Positions 1-12,830 are shown, numbered from the stretch's first letter. The stretch: 64,000 nt of DNA from Agromyces sp. NDB4Y10 (GCF_001620055.1 NZ_LQGY01000050.1:1-64000); one strand, 5' to 3'. Notes: generated by a model not told the origin, from the sequence alone. Program-made: numbers and translations.

Positions 1-306
1 AAATCAAATTGTCCATCAATCAAAGGAAACCCGTCCCCCCACCGAAGCAGGAGAACACGGGGTTCAAAAAATTGGCATTGAACATAGTGCACGCTGTTGA
101 GTTCTCAAGGAACGGACGCACCCGGGTCACGGTCGCTCGACGCGGACCGATCAGCCGGGGCTGTTCTGTTCTCCATCCGGTGATCCACTGGGGACCGTTC
201 CGGACGCTTCGAACCCGGACGATCGAGTCGTCATCAGGTTCGGGATTGTTCGTGCCGCTTGAGGAGGAGAAGCTCTCTCGCTTCTCTCGCTCCTGTGGGG
301 CAACGA
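1..306 (-). promoter_or_regulatory. 5' leader of an rRNA operon (16S lies beyond the left edge)
   Basis: No protein gene is supported here. Read on the minus strand, 113 to 89 gives GTTCCTTGAGAACTCAACAG followed by CGTGC. This is the boxA-like antitermination and processing element typically found shortly before 16S rRNA in Microbacteriaceae and Streptomyces. The stretch from about 80 down to 1 is unusually AT-rich for this genome, as pre-16S leaders are. The mature 16S 5' end is not in the window. Short reading frames in this stretch are not believable as genes. Confidence 0.75.
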
Positions 307-312
307 ATGAAT

Positions 313-341
313 ACTTTACGTATCTCCCGGGGCTGCTGCAA
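313..341 (-). promoter_or_regulatory. Candidate rRNA operon promoter
   Basis: On the minus strand, TTGCAG (341-336) is followed after 17 nt by TAAAGT (318-313), a good sigma70-type pair. Transcription would start near 306 and run leftward into the rRNA leader. It lies just beyond the 3' end of the CoA-transferase gene, which is transcribed the same way. No other promoter of this quality is seen nearby. Confidence 0.55.
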
Positions 342-371
342 CTCGGCCCTGCATCCCGGGCGTGTCGCCCG

Positions 372-1748
372 TCATTCCGCCCATTCCGGGGCATCCGAGC
401 CCCACGCATGCGGTGGGCTCCCCCACTCCATCGGCCCCGCCGGGGAGGCGATCGCGGGCACCGCGATCCGCTGGGTGCCGGCCGGCCCAGCGAGGTCGAC
501 GGCGAGGGCCTCGCGGGCGGCGTCGTCGAGTGACCGCGGGCCGGCCGAGTCGGTCCGTCGCGGAAGGCGCAGCAGCTCGGCCGCGGTCCGGCGGAGCGAG
601 AGTCGCGCGAGGAGGCTGCCGCCCTCGAGCCGGCGGCGGTCGAGCAGCGAGCAGATCGCCGCGGCGAGCAGGTACCCGGACGCGTGGTCCAGTGCCTGGG
701 CGGGCAGGGAGCCGGGGGCGCCGTCCGTGCCCTCGATCAGGGCGATGCCGCTCGCCGCCTGGACCAGGCTGTCGAACCCGCCTCGGCGTGCCGCGTCGCC
801 CTCGTGACCCCAGGCCGAGAGCTGTCCGACCACGAGACCCGGATGGCGCGCGGCGAGGCTCGCCGGGTCGAGGCCGATCCCGGCCAAGGAGTTCGGCCGG
901 TACCCGAGCACGACCACGTCGGCTCCGGCGACGAGTGCGTCGAGTCGCGCCGCGCCGTCGGCCGTGCGCGCGTCGAGGAGCGCCGTCCGCTTGCCGGGCC
1001 CGCCCTCGAGGTGCTGCCAGCCGAGCTCGGCGGGCTCGGGCGGGTCGATGCGGAGCACCTGGGCACCGAGCAGCGCGAGCGTGCGCGTCGCGACCGGTCC
1101 CGCGATCACGCGCGTGAGGTCGAGGACCCGGATCCCCGCGAGGGGCAGCGGGCCGGCCTCCGATCCGGTCGGTGGCCGAACGGGCGCGTCGCCGAGCTGG
1201 ACGAGCTCGATCAGCGGCCCGGACGCCAGGCGCGCGTCCGCGGCCGGATCCTCGGGCTCGACGACGACGCACATGCCGCCCGCCTCGGTCACCTCGGCGG
1301 CGAGCTCGCGGGCCCCGCGCTCGGCGACGGCCGCGTCGACCAGCGCCGGCACCGCGGCATCCGCGTTCGACAACCCGAGGACGCGGCGCAGTGCGGCCGC
1401 ATGGTGCGGGTAGTTGCCATGCGTGCGCACCCAGCCGTCGCGCGCACGTCGGAACCCGGAGAGCGGTGACCAGACTTCGGGCGCGACGCCGTCGAACCGC
1501 GCCACCCGCTCGCTCTGGAAGGCGCCGGCGATCCGGTCCCCGTCGAGCCGGATGGATCCCGGCGTGGCGGCGTGCGCCCATCCGGCGAGACTGGCGGCGG
1601 CGGCGGAGGCCACGGCGAGGGCCGACACGTCGAGCCGCGCGGGGAGCGGCGCGTCGGGCAAGGGCGCGAGCAGCGCCAGTTCGCCCTCGTCGCGGCCGAG
1701 CTCGGACCACACCCGTGCGAGAAGGCGATCGGCGGCTTCTCGCGTCAT
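372..1748 (-). CDS. CoA-transferase family III (CaiB/BaiF) protein, atypical layout
   Basis: 458 residues. Family III enzymes move CoA between carboxylic acids through an aspartyl-CoA intermediate. The stretch near residue 200 (GIRVLDLTRVIAGPVATRTL) is what normally forms the N-terminus of a CaiB-type protein. The later GGFDSLVQAASG resembles the segment carrying the catalytic Asp. The 200 residues before the signature have no family motif I recognise, so this is a divergent or rearranged member. Substrate unknown. The ATG lies 6 bases after the tyrS stop, so the two are probably co-transcribed. Confidence 0.75.
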   Translation of the reverse strand: MTREAADRLLARVWSELGRDEGELALLAPLPDAPLPARLDVSALAVASAAAASLAGWAHAATPGSIRLDGDRIAGAFQSERVARFDGVAPEVWSPLSGFRRARDGWVRTHGNYPHHAAALRRVLGLSNADAAVPALVDAAVAERGARELAAEVTEAGGMCVVVEPEDPAADARLASGPLIELVQLGDAPVRPPTGSEAGPLPLAGIRVLDLTRVIAGPVATRTLALLGAQVLRIDPPEPAELGWQHLEGGPGKRTALLDARTADGAARLDALVAGADVVVLGYRPNSLAGIGLDPASLAARHPGLVVGQLSAWGHEGDAARRGGFDSLVQAASGIALIEGTDGAPGSLPAQALDHASGYLLAAAICSLLDRRRLEGGSLLARLSLRRTAAELLRLPRRTDSAGPRSLDDAAREALAVDLAGPAGTQRIAVPAIASPAGPMEWGSPPHAWGSDAPEWAE

Positions 1749-1754
1749 GGCCGC

Positions 1755-3056
1755 CTACCGGACGAAGACGCCCGCGAGGGTCTTCTTGCCGCGACGGAGC
1801 ACCGCCATGCCGCCGGACGCGACGCGGTCGGCGATGGTGGCGGCATCGTCGTCGATGCGCGCGTTGTCGAGCGAGACGCCGCCCTGCGCGATCGCGCGCC
1901 GGCCCTCGCTGAGGCTCGACACGAGCCCGGTGTCGACGAGGAGCTGCGCGACGGAGGCGCCGGGCTCGGCCTCGACGTGCGGCAACTCCCGGAGCGCGGC
2001 CTCGAGCGTGTCGCGGTCGAGCGCAGCGAGATCGCCCTGGCCGAACAGCGCCTGGGACGCGGCGACCACGGCCGCCGTGGCATCCGCCCCATGCACGAGC
2101 GTCGTCACCTCGTGCGCGAGCACGCGCTGGGCCTCGCGACGGAACGGCTCAGTCGCGACCTTCTCTGCGAGTTCCTCGATGCGTTCGCGCGTGAGGAACG
2201 TGAACACCTTGAGCCGCGAGATCACGTCGGCGTCGTCGGTGTTGAGCCAGAACTGGTAGAAGCGGTAGGGGCTGCACATGTCGGCGTCGAGCCAGATGGC
2301 GTTGCCCTCGCTCTTGCCGAACTTGGTGCCGTCGGAGTTCGTGATGAGCGGCGTGCCGATGGCGTGGACGTGGACGCCCTCGACGCGATGGATCAGGTCG
2401 GTGCCGCTCGTGAGGTTGCCCCACTGGTCGCTCCCGCCCGTCTGCAGCACGCAGCCGTACTGGCGGTAGAGCTCGAGGAAGTCGTAGCCCTGGAGGATCT
2501 GGTAGCTGAACTCCGTGTAGCTGATGCCCGCCTCGGAGTTGAGGCGCGAGGCGACGGCATCCTTCTTCAGCATCGTGCCGACGCGGTAGTGCTTGCCGAT
2601 GTCGCGGAGGAAGTCGATCGCGGAGAGGTCGGCGGTCCAGTCCAGGTTGTTCACCATGCGGACCGCATTCTCTCCCTCCGCCGAGAGGAACCGGCTCACC
2701 TGCGCCCGGAGCCGTTCGACCCACTCGGCCACGGTCTCCTTGGTGTTGAGCGTGCGCTCGGCCGTGGGACGCGGATCGCCGATGAGTCCCGTGGAGCCGC
2801 CGACGAGGCCGAGCGGCTTGTGCCCCGCGAGCTGGAGGCGTCGGAGCGTCAGGATCTGCACCAGGTTGCCGAGGTGCAGGCTGGGCGCGGTCGGGTCGAA
2901 GCCGCAGTAGTAGGTGATCGGGTCGCCGGCCAGCAGCTCCTTGAGCGCCGCCTCGTCGGTGGACACGTGGACCAGTCCGCGCCAGCGCAGCTCCTCCCAC
3001 ACATCGTCGAACGTCGGGTCGTTCTGCTGCTCGGCGAGGATGGCGGGGTCGGACAC
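1755..3056 (-). CDS. tyrS: Tyrosyl-tRNA synthetase
   Basis: 433 residues, class I aminoacyl-tRNA synthetase charging tRNA-Tyr in the cytoplasm. The HIGH-type motif is HLGN at residues 61-64 and the KMSKS-type loop is KFGKS near 235. A C-terminal S4-like RNA-binding region ends the protein (VSSLSEGRRAIAQGGVSLDN). The frame stays open far upstream without homology, so the start was set at GTG 3056, where the protein begins VSDPAILAEQ. A TACCCT hexamer lies 7 nt before this GTG, consistent with a leaderless mRNA. Confidence 0.95.
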   Translation of the reverse strand: MSDPAILAEQQNDPTFDDVWEELRWRGLVHVSTDEAALKELLAGDPITYYCGFDPTAPSLHLGNLVQILTLRRLQLAGHKPLGLVGGSTGLIGDPRPTAERTLNTKETVAEWVERLRAQVSRFLSAEGENAVRMVNNLDWTADLSAIDFLRDIGKHYRVGTMLKKDAVASRLNSEAGISYTEFSYQILQGYDFLELYRQYGCVLQTGGSDQWGNLTSGTDLIHRVEGVHVHAIGTPLITNSDGTKFGKSEGNAIWLDADMCSPYRFYQFWLNTDDADVISRLKVFTFLTRERIEELAEKVATEPFRREAQRVLAHEVTTLVHGADATAAVVAASQALFGQGDLAALDRDTLEAALRELPHVEAEPGASVAQLLVDTGLVSSLSEGRRAIAQGGVSLDNARIDDDAATIADRVASGGMAVLRRGKKTLAGVFVR

Positions 3057-3063
3057 GACTGCA

Positions 3064-3069
3064 AGGGTA
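3064..3069 (-). promoter_or_regulatory. -10 element of tyrS, probably leaderless
   Basis: TACCCT on the minus strand ends 7 nt before the tyrS GTG. No Shine-Dalgarno sequence can fit between them. No convincing -35 is seen. Confidence 0.4.
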
Positions 3070-3119
3070 GCAGCGCGGCTCTCTTCGCCCACGAAGGCCC
3101 TGGGCTTCACTCCGCGCGG

Positions 3120-3163
3120 TGAAGTCTGCATCCTTGATCGGATCCGTTGAAGTCTGCTACCTT
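3120..3163 (+). promoter_or_regulatory. satD promoter with paired direct-repeat operator
   Basis: TTGATC (3134-3139) and TACCTT (3158-3163), spaced 18 bp, form a promoter for the rightward gene. TGAAGTCTGC occurs twice, at 3120-3129 and 3148-3157, 28 bp apart. One copy lies just upstream of the -35 and the other abuts the -10. This arrangement suits autorepression by the helix-turn-helix protein encoded immediately downstream. The operator role is inferred. Confidence 0.5.
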
Positions 3164-3179
3164 CGGTGGAGGAGGTGTC

Positions 3180-3857
3180 ATGTTCGTCATCACCGCAGAC
3201 CAGATCGGCAGCCGAGCCGACATCGACCGCTCGGCGGCGATGCAGGAGGAGCTCCAGGCCGAATACGGCGACCGCCTCGCCCTCCCCGTCGACCAGACCG
3301 CCGGTGACGAGGTGCAGGCGATCACGGCCGATCCCGGCACGGCGCTCGACCTCGTCCTCGCCCTGCACCGAGCCGAGCGGTGGAGCATCGGCCTGGGAGT
3401 CGGCGACGTCCGCGAGCCGCTGCCCGACGCCGTGCGCAAGGCCGCCGGCCCCGCCTTCATCGCCGCGCGCGAAGCGGTCGATGCGGCCAAGCGGGCGGAC
3501 GCGCGCTTCGCGCTGCGTGCCGCCGACGATCGACCCGGCACGCTCGACGCCGCCCAGGTCGAAGCGCTCGTCCGGCTCCTGCTCCTCCTCCGCGACCGGC
3601 GGACGCCGCAGGGCTGGGAGGCGGTCGACCTGGTCCGCGACGGCCGCACGCAGAAGGACGCCGCGCGGCTCCTCGGCATCTCGGATGCCGCGGTCAGCCA
3701 ACGCCTCCGGGCCGCGCAGTGGAACGCCGACGGCGACGCGCTGCCCGCGCTCGTCCGCCTGCTCGCCGAGCTCGACCGCCGCGGCGCCGAAGCCGACGGT
3801 GACGGCGACGGCGACGCTCCGCTCGCGGAGGTCCGCCATGACGGACCGGCTCGCTAG
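3180..3857 (+). CDS. SatD family DNA-binding protein
   Basis: 225 residues. The N-terminus MFVITADQIGSRADID fits SatD family proteins, named from the Streptococcus mutans satCDE locus. A helix-turn-helix follows near residues 160-185 (TQKDAARLLGISDAAVSQRL). The C-terminus is an Asp/Gly-rich tail. The start is ATG 3180, 3 nt after a strong GGAGGAGGT ribosome site (3168-3176); an earlier in-frame ATG lacks one. The membrane-protein gene 60 bp downstream is its probable partner. Function beyond DNA binding is unknown. Confidence 0.7.
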   Translation: MFVITADQIGSRADIDRSAAMQEELQAEYGDRLALPVDQTAGDEVQAITADPGTALDLVLALHRAERWSIGLGVGDVREPLPDAVRKAAGPAFIAAREAVDAAKRADARFALRAADDRPGTLDAAQVEALVRLLLLLRDRRTPQGWEAVDLVRDGRTQKDAARLLGISDAAVSQRLRAAQWNADGDALPALVRLLAELDRRGAEADGDGDGDAPLAEVRHDGPAR

Positions 3858-3917
3858 GCTCGTCGGGCGGCCGTCGACCCATCCCGTCCGGACCCGGACG
3901 GCCCAGGAGGAGGACCC

Positions 3918-4514
3918 GTGAACCTCGTCGAGGCGATGTCGGCGCTCGGCTGGGCCGTGATCATCGCGGCGCTCGCCGGCGCCGGCGTGCTGTCCGTGCT
4001 CGCGTACCTCCGGCCGCGGCCGATCCTCCTCTGGCCCGCCGCCGGCGCGGTCGTCGTCTCGATCGTCGCCGCCGCAACCGCGCCCGATCCGGTCCCGACC
4101 GTCGCGGCGCCCCTCGTCGCACTGCTCGGCATGGTCGTCGCCGTGTTCGGCGGCAGCCCGGCAGCCGCCACTGCGCTGCAGCTGGCCATGGGTTCGAGCG
4201 CGCCGCCCGGCGCGCACGGCGGCATCCTCGTCGCGGTGAAGTCGGATCAGCCGGCCGTCGCGGGCGTTGCCGCGCCCCGCCGCGAGGTGCTCCGCGGAGG
4301 CCTCACGATCGGCGTGCTCGAGCGCCTCGGCGCGGCCGGCTCGATCATCGCCGGCTTCCCCGAGGGACTGGCCATCGTGGTGGCGGTCAAGGGCGTCGGC
4401 CGGTTCACCGAGCTCGAGGCACCGGAGGCGCGCGAGCGGTTCATCATCGGCACCTTCGCGAGCCTCATCTGGGCGTGCGCGGCAGCGCTCGCCGTGCATC
4501 TGGCGACCCGCTGA
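3918..4514 (+). CDS. Membrane protein downstream of SatD regulator
   Basis: 198 residues, mostly hydrophobic. Helices are visible at about residues 10-30, 35-55, 60-80 and 175-195. A polar, probably cytoplasmic stretch lies at about 90-170 (VAVKSDQPAVAG to LEAPEARERF). A GGAGGAGGACCC ribosome site precedes the ATG. Proteins of this kind commonly follow SatD genes in actinobacteria; no biochemical function is known to me. Probably co-transcribed with satD. Confidence 0.6.
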   Translation: MNLVEAMSALGWAVIIAALAGAGVLSVLAYLRPRPILLWPAAGAVVVSIVAAATAPDPVPTVAAPLVALLGMVVAVFGGSPAAATALQLAMGSSAPPGAHGGILVAVKSDQPAVAGVAAPRREVLRGGLTIGVLERLGAAGSIIAGFPEGLAIVVAVKGVGRFTELEAPEARERFIIGTFASLIWACAAALAVHLATR

Positions 4515-4569
4515 GCGCCGCGACCGCTGAGCGACGACCCGATCGTCGGCGGGCGAACGGCGTCCGAGG

Positions 4570-5202
4570 TCAGTGCGACCGCGGATGGCGCCGGTACACC
4601 GAGACTCCGGGGTCACCGGGGAGCCAGAACCGCCACGGGTAGTCGACCGCTCCCCCGGCGCCGCTGATGCCCGTCCGCGGGCCGGTCTCGTGCGGCAGCG
4701 CCGCCGCCGGCACGCGCAACTCGAACGGCGGTGCGAGCAGGTCGGCACCGTTCCGGGCCAGGGGCACGCCGAGGGCCTGCGCCAGACGTGCCGGGCCGCG
4801 AGCGAGATCACGGTCGGTCGAGCGCCCGCGACGAGCGCGCGCGAGATCGACGCCCTCGACGATCGTGCCGCCGCGCAGCAGTACGCCGGCGGACCGCCCG
4901 GCCCATCCTGCGACGATGTTGATGCACACGTGCATCCCGTAGGTGAAGTACGCGTAGAGGTGCCCGCCCTCGCCGAACATCACCGCATTGCGCGCGGTCA
5001 TGCCGCGGAACCCGTGCGACCCGGGATCCTCGCCGACGCCCCGGTAGGCCTCCACCTCGGCGAGCCGGACGGCGACGCGCCCCTCGTCCGACTCGTGCGC
5101 GAGCACCGCACCGAGCAGCAGCGGGGCGAGCTCGACGGAGTCGCGGGCGAACCACTCCCGGTCGGGTCGCACGAGGTGGTCGGCGCCGGCCGGCGCCGAC
5201 AT
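4570..5202 (-). CDS. DNA-3-methyladenine glycosylase, AAG/MPG family
   Basis: 210 residues. This family excises alkylated purines in base-excision repair. LAEVEAYRG near residues 48-55 carries the family's catalytic Glu context, followed by DPGSHGFRGMTARN and MFGEGGHLYAYFTYGMH. Length matches bacterial family members. The start was placed at ATG 5202. A GTG at 5259, 2 nt after the argH stop, would add 19 low-complexity Gly/Ser residues. It is a passenger at the end of the arginine operon. Confidence 0.88.
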   Translation of the reverse strand: MSAPAGADHLVRPDREWFARDSVELAPLLLGAVLAHESDEGRVAVRLAEVEAYRGVGEDPGSHGFRGMTARNAVMFGEGGHLYAYFTYGMHVCINIVAGWAGRSAGVLLRGGTIVEGVDLARARRGRSTDRDLARGPARLAQALGVPLARNGADLLAPPFELRVPAAALPHETGPRTGISGAGGAVDYPWRFWLPGDPGVSVYRRHPRSH

Positions 5203-5261
5203 CCGCTCACCCGAGCCCGAGCCCTCACCCGCACCCGCGCCCGATCGCTCCGGCGACACGA

Positions 5262-8872
<3,611 letters not shown>

Positions 8873-8876
<4 letters not shown>

Positions 8877-9850
8877 GAGCGTGCCCCCGTGGCATCCGTC
8901 GTCGTGCCGGCAGCGGATGCCGCGGCATCCGTCGCCGCGACCACCTCGGTGCCGATGCCCTGCTGCGTGAAGATCTCGAGCAGGATCGAGTGCGGGACGC
9001 GGCCGTCGATGATCGCCGCCTTCGGCACGCCGCCCTCGACCGCCTCGAGGCACGCGGCCATCTTCGGGATCATGCCCGACTCGAGCGAGGGGAGCAGCGC
9101 CTCGAGCTCGGGCGCCGTGATCTCGGAGACGAGCGAGTCGCGGTTGGGCCAATCGCGGTACAGCCCGGCCACGTCGGTGAGGATCACGAGCTTCGCCGCG
9201 CCGAGCGCGACCGCGAGCGACGCCGCGGCCGAGTCGGCGTTGACGTTCAGCGACAGGCCCGGCTGGTCGAGATCCGGGGCGATCGAGGAGACGACGGGGA
9301 TGCGCCGGGCCTCGAGCTGGGCCAGCACGCCCTCCGGGTCGACCTCGACGACGTCGCCGACGAGTCCCAGGTCGACCTCCTCGCCGTCGACGACCGCGCC
9401 GCGGCGGCGGCCCCGGAAGAGGCCGGCATCCTCGCCCGAGAGGCCCGCGGCCAGCGGCCCGTGCTCGTTGATGAGGCTCACGAGCTCGCGGTTGACCTGG
9501 CCCGACAGCACCATCCGCACGACGTCCATCGTCTCCGGGGTGGTGACGCGGTAGCCGCCGCGGAACTCGCTCGGGATGCCGAGCCGTTCGAGCATCGACG
9601 AGATCTGCGGGCCGCCGCCGTGCACGACGACCGGCCGGATGCCCGCGTACCGCAGGTAGACCATGTCCTCCGCGAAGGCGCGCTGCAGCTCGGGACTCAC
9701 CATCGCGTTGCCGCCGAACTTCACGACGATGATCTCGCCGTGGAAGCGCTTCAACCACGGCAGCGACTCGATCAGGGTCTCGGCCTTGCGGGCGGCGGCA
9801 GCGGCATCCGCTCGGGCGTCGCCGTCGGGGTTCATCTGCTCCTCGCTCAT
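8873..9850 (-). CDS. argB: Acetylglutamate kinase
   Basis: 325 residues. It phosphorylates N-acetylglutamate, normally the arginine-inhibited step. Core motifs are [19 protein letters not shown] and the [17 protein letters not shown] nucleotide region. The ATG at 9850 starts 2 nt after the argJ stop. The Ala/Asp-rich residues at both ends (about 1-25 and 300-325) are low complexity. The 3' end carries a perfect GGATGCC/GGCATCC dyad at 8915-8930 encoding DAAAS. Confidence 0.95.
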
Positions 9851-9852
9851 GC

Positions 9853-11010
9853 TCAACTCGAGTACGCGCTGTTCTCGTGCACGTAGTCGTGGGTGAGGTC
9901 GTTCGTCCAGATCGTCGCGGAGGCCTCGCCGGCGTGCAGCTCGACGAGCACGTGCGTCGCGCGCGGCGTGAGGTCGACGGCGTCGCGCGGCCGGTCGGGA
10001 CGACCGGCGTGGCAGACCCGGACCCCGTTCATGGTGACGTCGACGAGGTAGGGATCGAACGGCGCCCGCGTCGTGCCGATCGCGGCGAGCACGCGGCCCC
10101 AGTTCGGGTCGTTCCCGAAGATCGCGGCCTTGAACAGGTTGTTGCGCGCGACGGACCGGCCGACCTCGACCGCGTCCTCCTCGGTGACCGCGCCGCGGAC
10201 CTCGATGGCGATGTCGTGGCTCGCGCCCTCGGCATCGGCCTGCAGCTGCAGCGCGAGGTCGCGGCACGCGGTCGTGAGCGCCTCGGCGAACGTCTCGGGG
10301 TCGGGGACGACGCCCGACGCCCCCGAGGCCAGCAGCGTGACCTGGTCGTTCGTCGACATGCAGCCGTCGGAGTCGAGGCGGTCGAAGGTCACCCGCGTGG
10401 CCTGGCGCAGCGCGGCATCCAGCTGCGGCGACGGCACCTCGGCGTCGGTCGTGAGCACGACGAGCATGGTCGCGAGGCCCGGCGCGAGCATGCCCGCGCC
10501 CTTCGCCATGCCCCCGATGCGCCATCCGTCGACCTGGAGCTCGACCGTCTTCGGGCGGGAATCGGTGGTCATGATCGCACGGGCCGCATCGGCGCCCGCC
10601 GCGGCGTCGGCCGCGAGCCGGTTCGCGGCCGACAGCACGCCCTCCTCGAGCACCTCGCCGTCGAGCTGGTCGCCGATGAGCCCGGTCGAGCAGACGAGCA
10701 CGTCGCCCGCCGAGACGTGCAGGGCGGATGCCGCGGCCTCGGCCGTGCGATGCGTGACCTGGAACCCCTCGGGCCCGGTGAAGCAGTTCGCGCCGCCGGA
10801 GTTCAGGACGACCGCGGCGACGGTGCCGTCGGCGATGACCTGCTCGGACCACAGGATCGGGTTCGCCTTGGCGCGGTTCGAGGTGAACACGGCGGCCGCG
10901 TGCTGCTTCGGACCCCGGTTGACCACGAGTGCGAGGTCGAGCGCGCCCGTGCGCTTGATGCCCGCGGCGATGCCCGCCGCCTCGAAGCCCGCCGGCGCGG
11001 TGACCGTCAC
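9853..11010 (-). CDS. argJ: Bifunctional ornithine acetyltransferase / N-acetylglutamate synthase
   Basis: 385 residues. ArgJ recycles the acetyl group from acetylornithine to glutamate and self-cleaves at a Thr that becomes the nucleophile. Here [20 protein letters not shown] places it at Thr181. The GTG start at 11010 overlaps the argC stop as GTGA. Whether the acetyl-CoA-dependent synthase activity is present cannot be judged from sequence. Confidence 0.95.
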   Translation of the reverse strand: MTVTAPAGFEAAGIAAGIKRTGALDLALVVNRGPKQHAAAVFTSNRAKANPILWSEQVIADGTVAAVVLNSGGANCFTGPEGFQVTHRTAEAAASALHVSAGDVLVCSTGLIGDQLDGEVLEEGVLSAANRLAADAAAGADAARAIMTTDSRPKTVELQVDGWRIGGMAKGAGMLAPGLATMLVVLTTDAEVPSPQLDAALRQATRVTFDRLDSDGCMSTNDQVTLLASGASGVVPDPETFAEALTTACRDLALQLQADAEGASHDIAIEVRGAVTEEDAVEVGRSVARNNLFKAAIFGNDPNWGRVLAAIGTTRAPFDPYLVDVTMNGVRVCHAGRPDRPRDAVDLTPRATHVLVELHAGEASATIWTNDLTHDYVHENSAYSS

Positions 11011-12050
11011 GGCGCGACCCCGTTCACGGGCAGGCCAGTCGTCTCGGCGAGGCCGAGCGCGATGTTCGCCGACTGGATCGCGGCGCCCGCGGTGCCCTTC
11101 ACGAGGTTGTCGACGGCGGTGACGACTACGACCCGGCCCGCCGCCTCGTCGACGGCGAGGCCCATGAGCGCCGTGTTCGCCCCGACGACGTCGGCCGTGC
11201 GCGGGAACTGCCCGGCCGGCAGGACCTGCACGAACGCTTCGCCGGCGTACGCGTCCTCCCACGCCGCCCGCACCGTGGCGGGATCCGTGCCCGGCACGAT
11301 GCGCGCGGTCGACGTCGCGAGGATGCCCCGCGACATGGGCACGATCACCGGGGTGAACGACAGCGTCGGCTCGGCGGCGCCCGCCCAGCGCAGCGCCTGC
11401 CGGATCTCGGGGAGGTGGCGATGGGTGCCGCCCACGGCGTACGGGTTCGCCGAGCCGAGGATCTCGGACCCCAGCAGGTGCGCCTTCAGCGCACGCCCGG
11501 CGCCGGACGGCCCGACCGCGAGCACGGCGACGATGTCGCGATCCTCGATGACGCCCGCACGGATGCCGGGGGCGAGCGAGAGCGACACGGTCGAGGCGTT
11601 GCAGCCCGGGGCCGCGATGCGGCGCGTCTTCGCCAGGCGCGTGCGCTGCGTGCCCGACAGCCGCGGCAGTTCCGGCACGCCGTACGCCCACGCGCCGTGG
11701 AAGTCGCCGCCGTAGAACGCGGCCCAGTCGGACTGCTCCTCCAGGCGGTGGTCGGCACCGCAGTCGATGACGAGCGTCTCGTCGGACAGCTGCGCCGCGA
11801 TCGCGCCGGACGCGCCGTGCGGCAGTGCGAGGAAGACGACGTCGTGCCCGCCGAGCGTCTCGGCCGACGTCTCCTTCAGGGTGAGGTGCGTGTAGCTGCG
11901 CAGGTGCGGCTGCACCGCCGTGAGCGGCTGGCCGGCGTTGGAGTGCGCCGTGACCGTGCGCACGTCGAACTGGGGATGGTCGGCGAGCAGGCGCAGCAGC
12001 TCGCCGCCCGCGTAGCCGGACGCGCCGGAGACGGCGACGGTATACGTCAT
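11007..12050 (-). CDS. argC: N-acetyl-gamma-glutamyl-phosphate reductase
   Basis: 347 residues, NADPH-dependent third enzyme of arginine synthesis. The N-terminal [15 protein letters not shown] is the dinucleotide-binding loop, and the catalytic Cys is C150 in AAPGCNAST. The ATG at 12050 follows an AAGGTGG ribosome site. It is the first enzyme gene of argC-J-B-D-F-H. A short Arg-rich frame with its own promoter lies upstream. I see no clear ARG box. Confidence 0.96.
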   Translation of the reverse strand: MTYTVAVSGASGYAGGELLRLLADHPQFDVRTVTAHSNAGQPLTAVQPHLRSYTHLTLKETSAETLGGHDVVFLALPHGASGAIAAQLSDETLVIDCGADHRLEEQSDWAAFYGGDFHGAWAYGVPELPRLSGTQRTRLAKTRRIAAPGCNASTVSLSLAPGIRAGVIEDRDIVAVLAVGPSGAGRALKAHLLGSEILGSANPYAVGGTHRHLPEIRQALRWAGAAEPTLSFTPVIVPMSRGILATSTARIVPGTDPATVRAAWEDAYAGEAFVQVLPAGQFPRTADVVGANTALMGLAVDEAAGRVVVVTAVDNLVKGTAGAAIQSANIALGLAETTGLPVNGVAP

Positions 12051-12114
12051 GGATTCCACCTTATGGGCTGATCGGTCGGGTGAGACGGCTCCGGCGACGC
12101 CCGGGACGGCGGGA

Positions 12115-12222
12115 TCAGCCCGTCGCGGGGGTCGCCTGGATTCGGCGCTCGCCTCGCCGTCGACCGCGCACCGCAGCGGCACGCCCGAGGCGTGCGCGGG
12201 TGACGAGGCGACCGGTGGACAT
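12115..12222 (-). CDS. Possible Arg-rich leader peptide upstream of argC
   Basis: A 35-codon frame with ten Arg codons. Six of them fall within nine codons (RGRRRGERR), including three CGA codons. It ends 64 nt before the argC ATG. A TATGGT hexamer ends 6 nt before its ATG, with TTGCGA 18 bp further upstream, so it would be read from a leaderless transcript. That position and composition suit an attenuation peptide. High-GC DNA favours Arg-rich frames, so this is tentative. Confidence 0.4.
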   Translation of the reverse strand: MSTGRLVTRARLGRAAAVRGRRRGERRIQATPATG

Positions 12223-12228
12223 GCAGCG

Positions 12229-12258
12229 ACCATACCGACCGGTCCGCGGCCCTCGCAA
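12229..12258 (-). promoter_or_regulatory. Candidate arg operon promoter
   Basis: Minus strand: TTGCGA (12258-12253), 18-nt spacer, TATGGT (12234-12229). The expected start point falls at or next to the ATG of the Arg-rich leader frame at 12222. No comparable promoter is seen closer to argC. Confidence 0.5.
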
Positions 12259-12302
12259 ACCGGATGACCTCGGATGCCGGTCGTCGCGCCCCGGCTCGCC
12301 GC

Positions 12303-12716
12303 TCAGAGGTCGTCGCCGCGCGTGCGCACCCACGCCCGATCCACGAGGGACTCCAGCACGTGGCGGTCGATCGTGTCCAGGCGGCCGATCCAGAGGCAGC
12401 CCGCGCCGACCTTGACCTTGCCGAGGCGATCGATGAGCTCCTCGGCGCCGGGCGTCTGGAGCCCGTAGAGCGAGATCGACGCCTTCCGCGGCGAGAACCC
12501 GACGACCGGCCAGTCGCCTTCGCGACCCGACGCGTAGCGGTAGTGGTGCAGGCCGTAGCCGACGATCGAGGGCCCCCACATCACCGCGTCGGTGTCGGTG
12601 ACCCGATCGAAGAGCTCGCGCAGCTCGAAGCCGTCGTCGCGGCGCCCGGCGGGTTCGACGGCGGCGAGGAACTCGGACACCGATGCGCCGGTCGGCTGGG
12701 TCTTCGCTTCGGCCAT
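12303..12716 (-). CDS. DUF1801 domain protein
   Basis: 137 residues. The pattern (VMWGPSIVGYGLHHYRYASGREGDW, then FSPRKASISLYGL, then a C-terminal KGCLWIGRLDTID-like segment) matches DUF1801/YdhG-like proteins. These are small cytoplasmic proteins of unknown role. A TACCGT hexamer ends 5 nt before the ATG. It is a single gene between pheT and the arg promoter. Confidence 0.7.
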   Translation of the reverse strand: MAEAKTQPTGASVSEFLAAVEPAGRRDDGFELRELFDRVTDTDAVMWGPSIVGYGLHHYRYASGREGDWPVVGFSPRKASISLYGLQTPGAEELIDRLGKVKVGAGCLWIGRLDTIDRHVLESLVDRAWVRTRGDDL

Positions 12717-12771
12717 GCCCCACGGTACCGCCGCGGTCGGCGTCGCGGCACCCCCTCGTCCCGCATCGACG

Positions 12772-12812
12772 GCGACGGGGCGCCCGGCGCTACCGCCGTG
12801 ACGCCCCGTCGC
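12772..12812 (-). terminator. Hairpin terminator after pheT
   Basis: GCGACGGGGCG (12772-12782) pairs perfectly with CGCCCCGTCGC (12802-12812), an 11-bp stem, located 19 nt past the pheT stop. There is no U-tract, as usual for high-GC actinobacterial terminators. Confidence 0.5.
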
Positions 12813-12830
12813 GTGGGTCGTCGGATGCCG

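Noticed and set aside
12051-12300. ArgR operator (ARG box) before argC
   Set aside because: No AT-rich palindrome of the expected kind is present; only the promoter and Arg-rich frame stand out.
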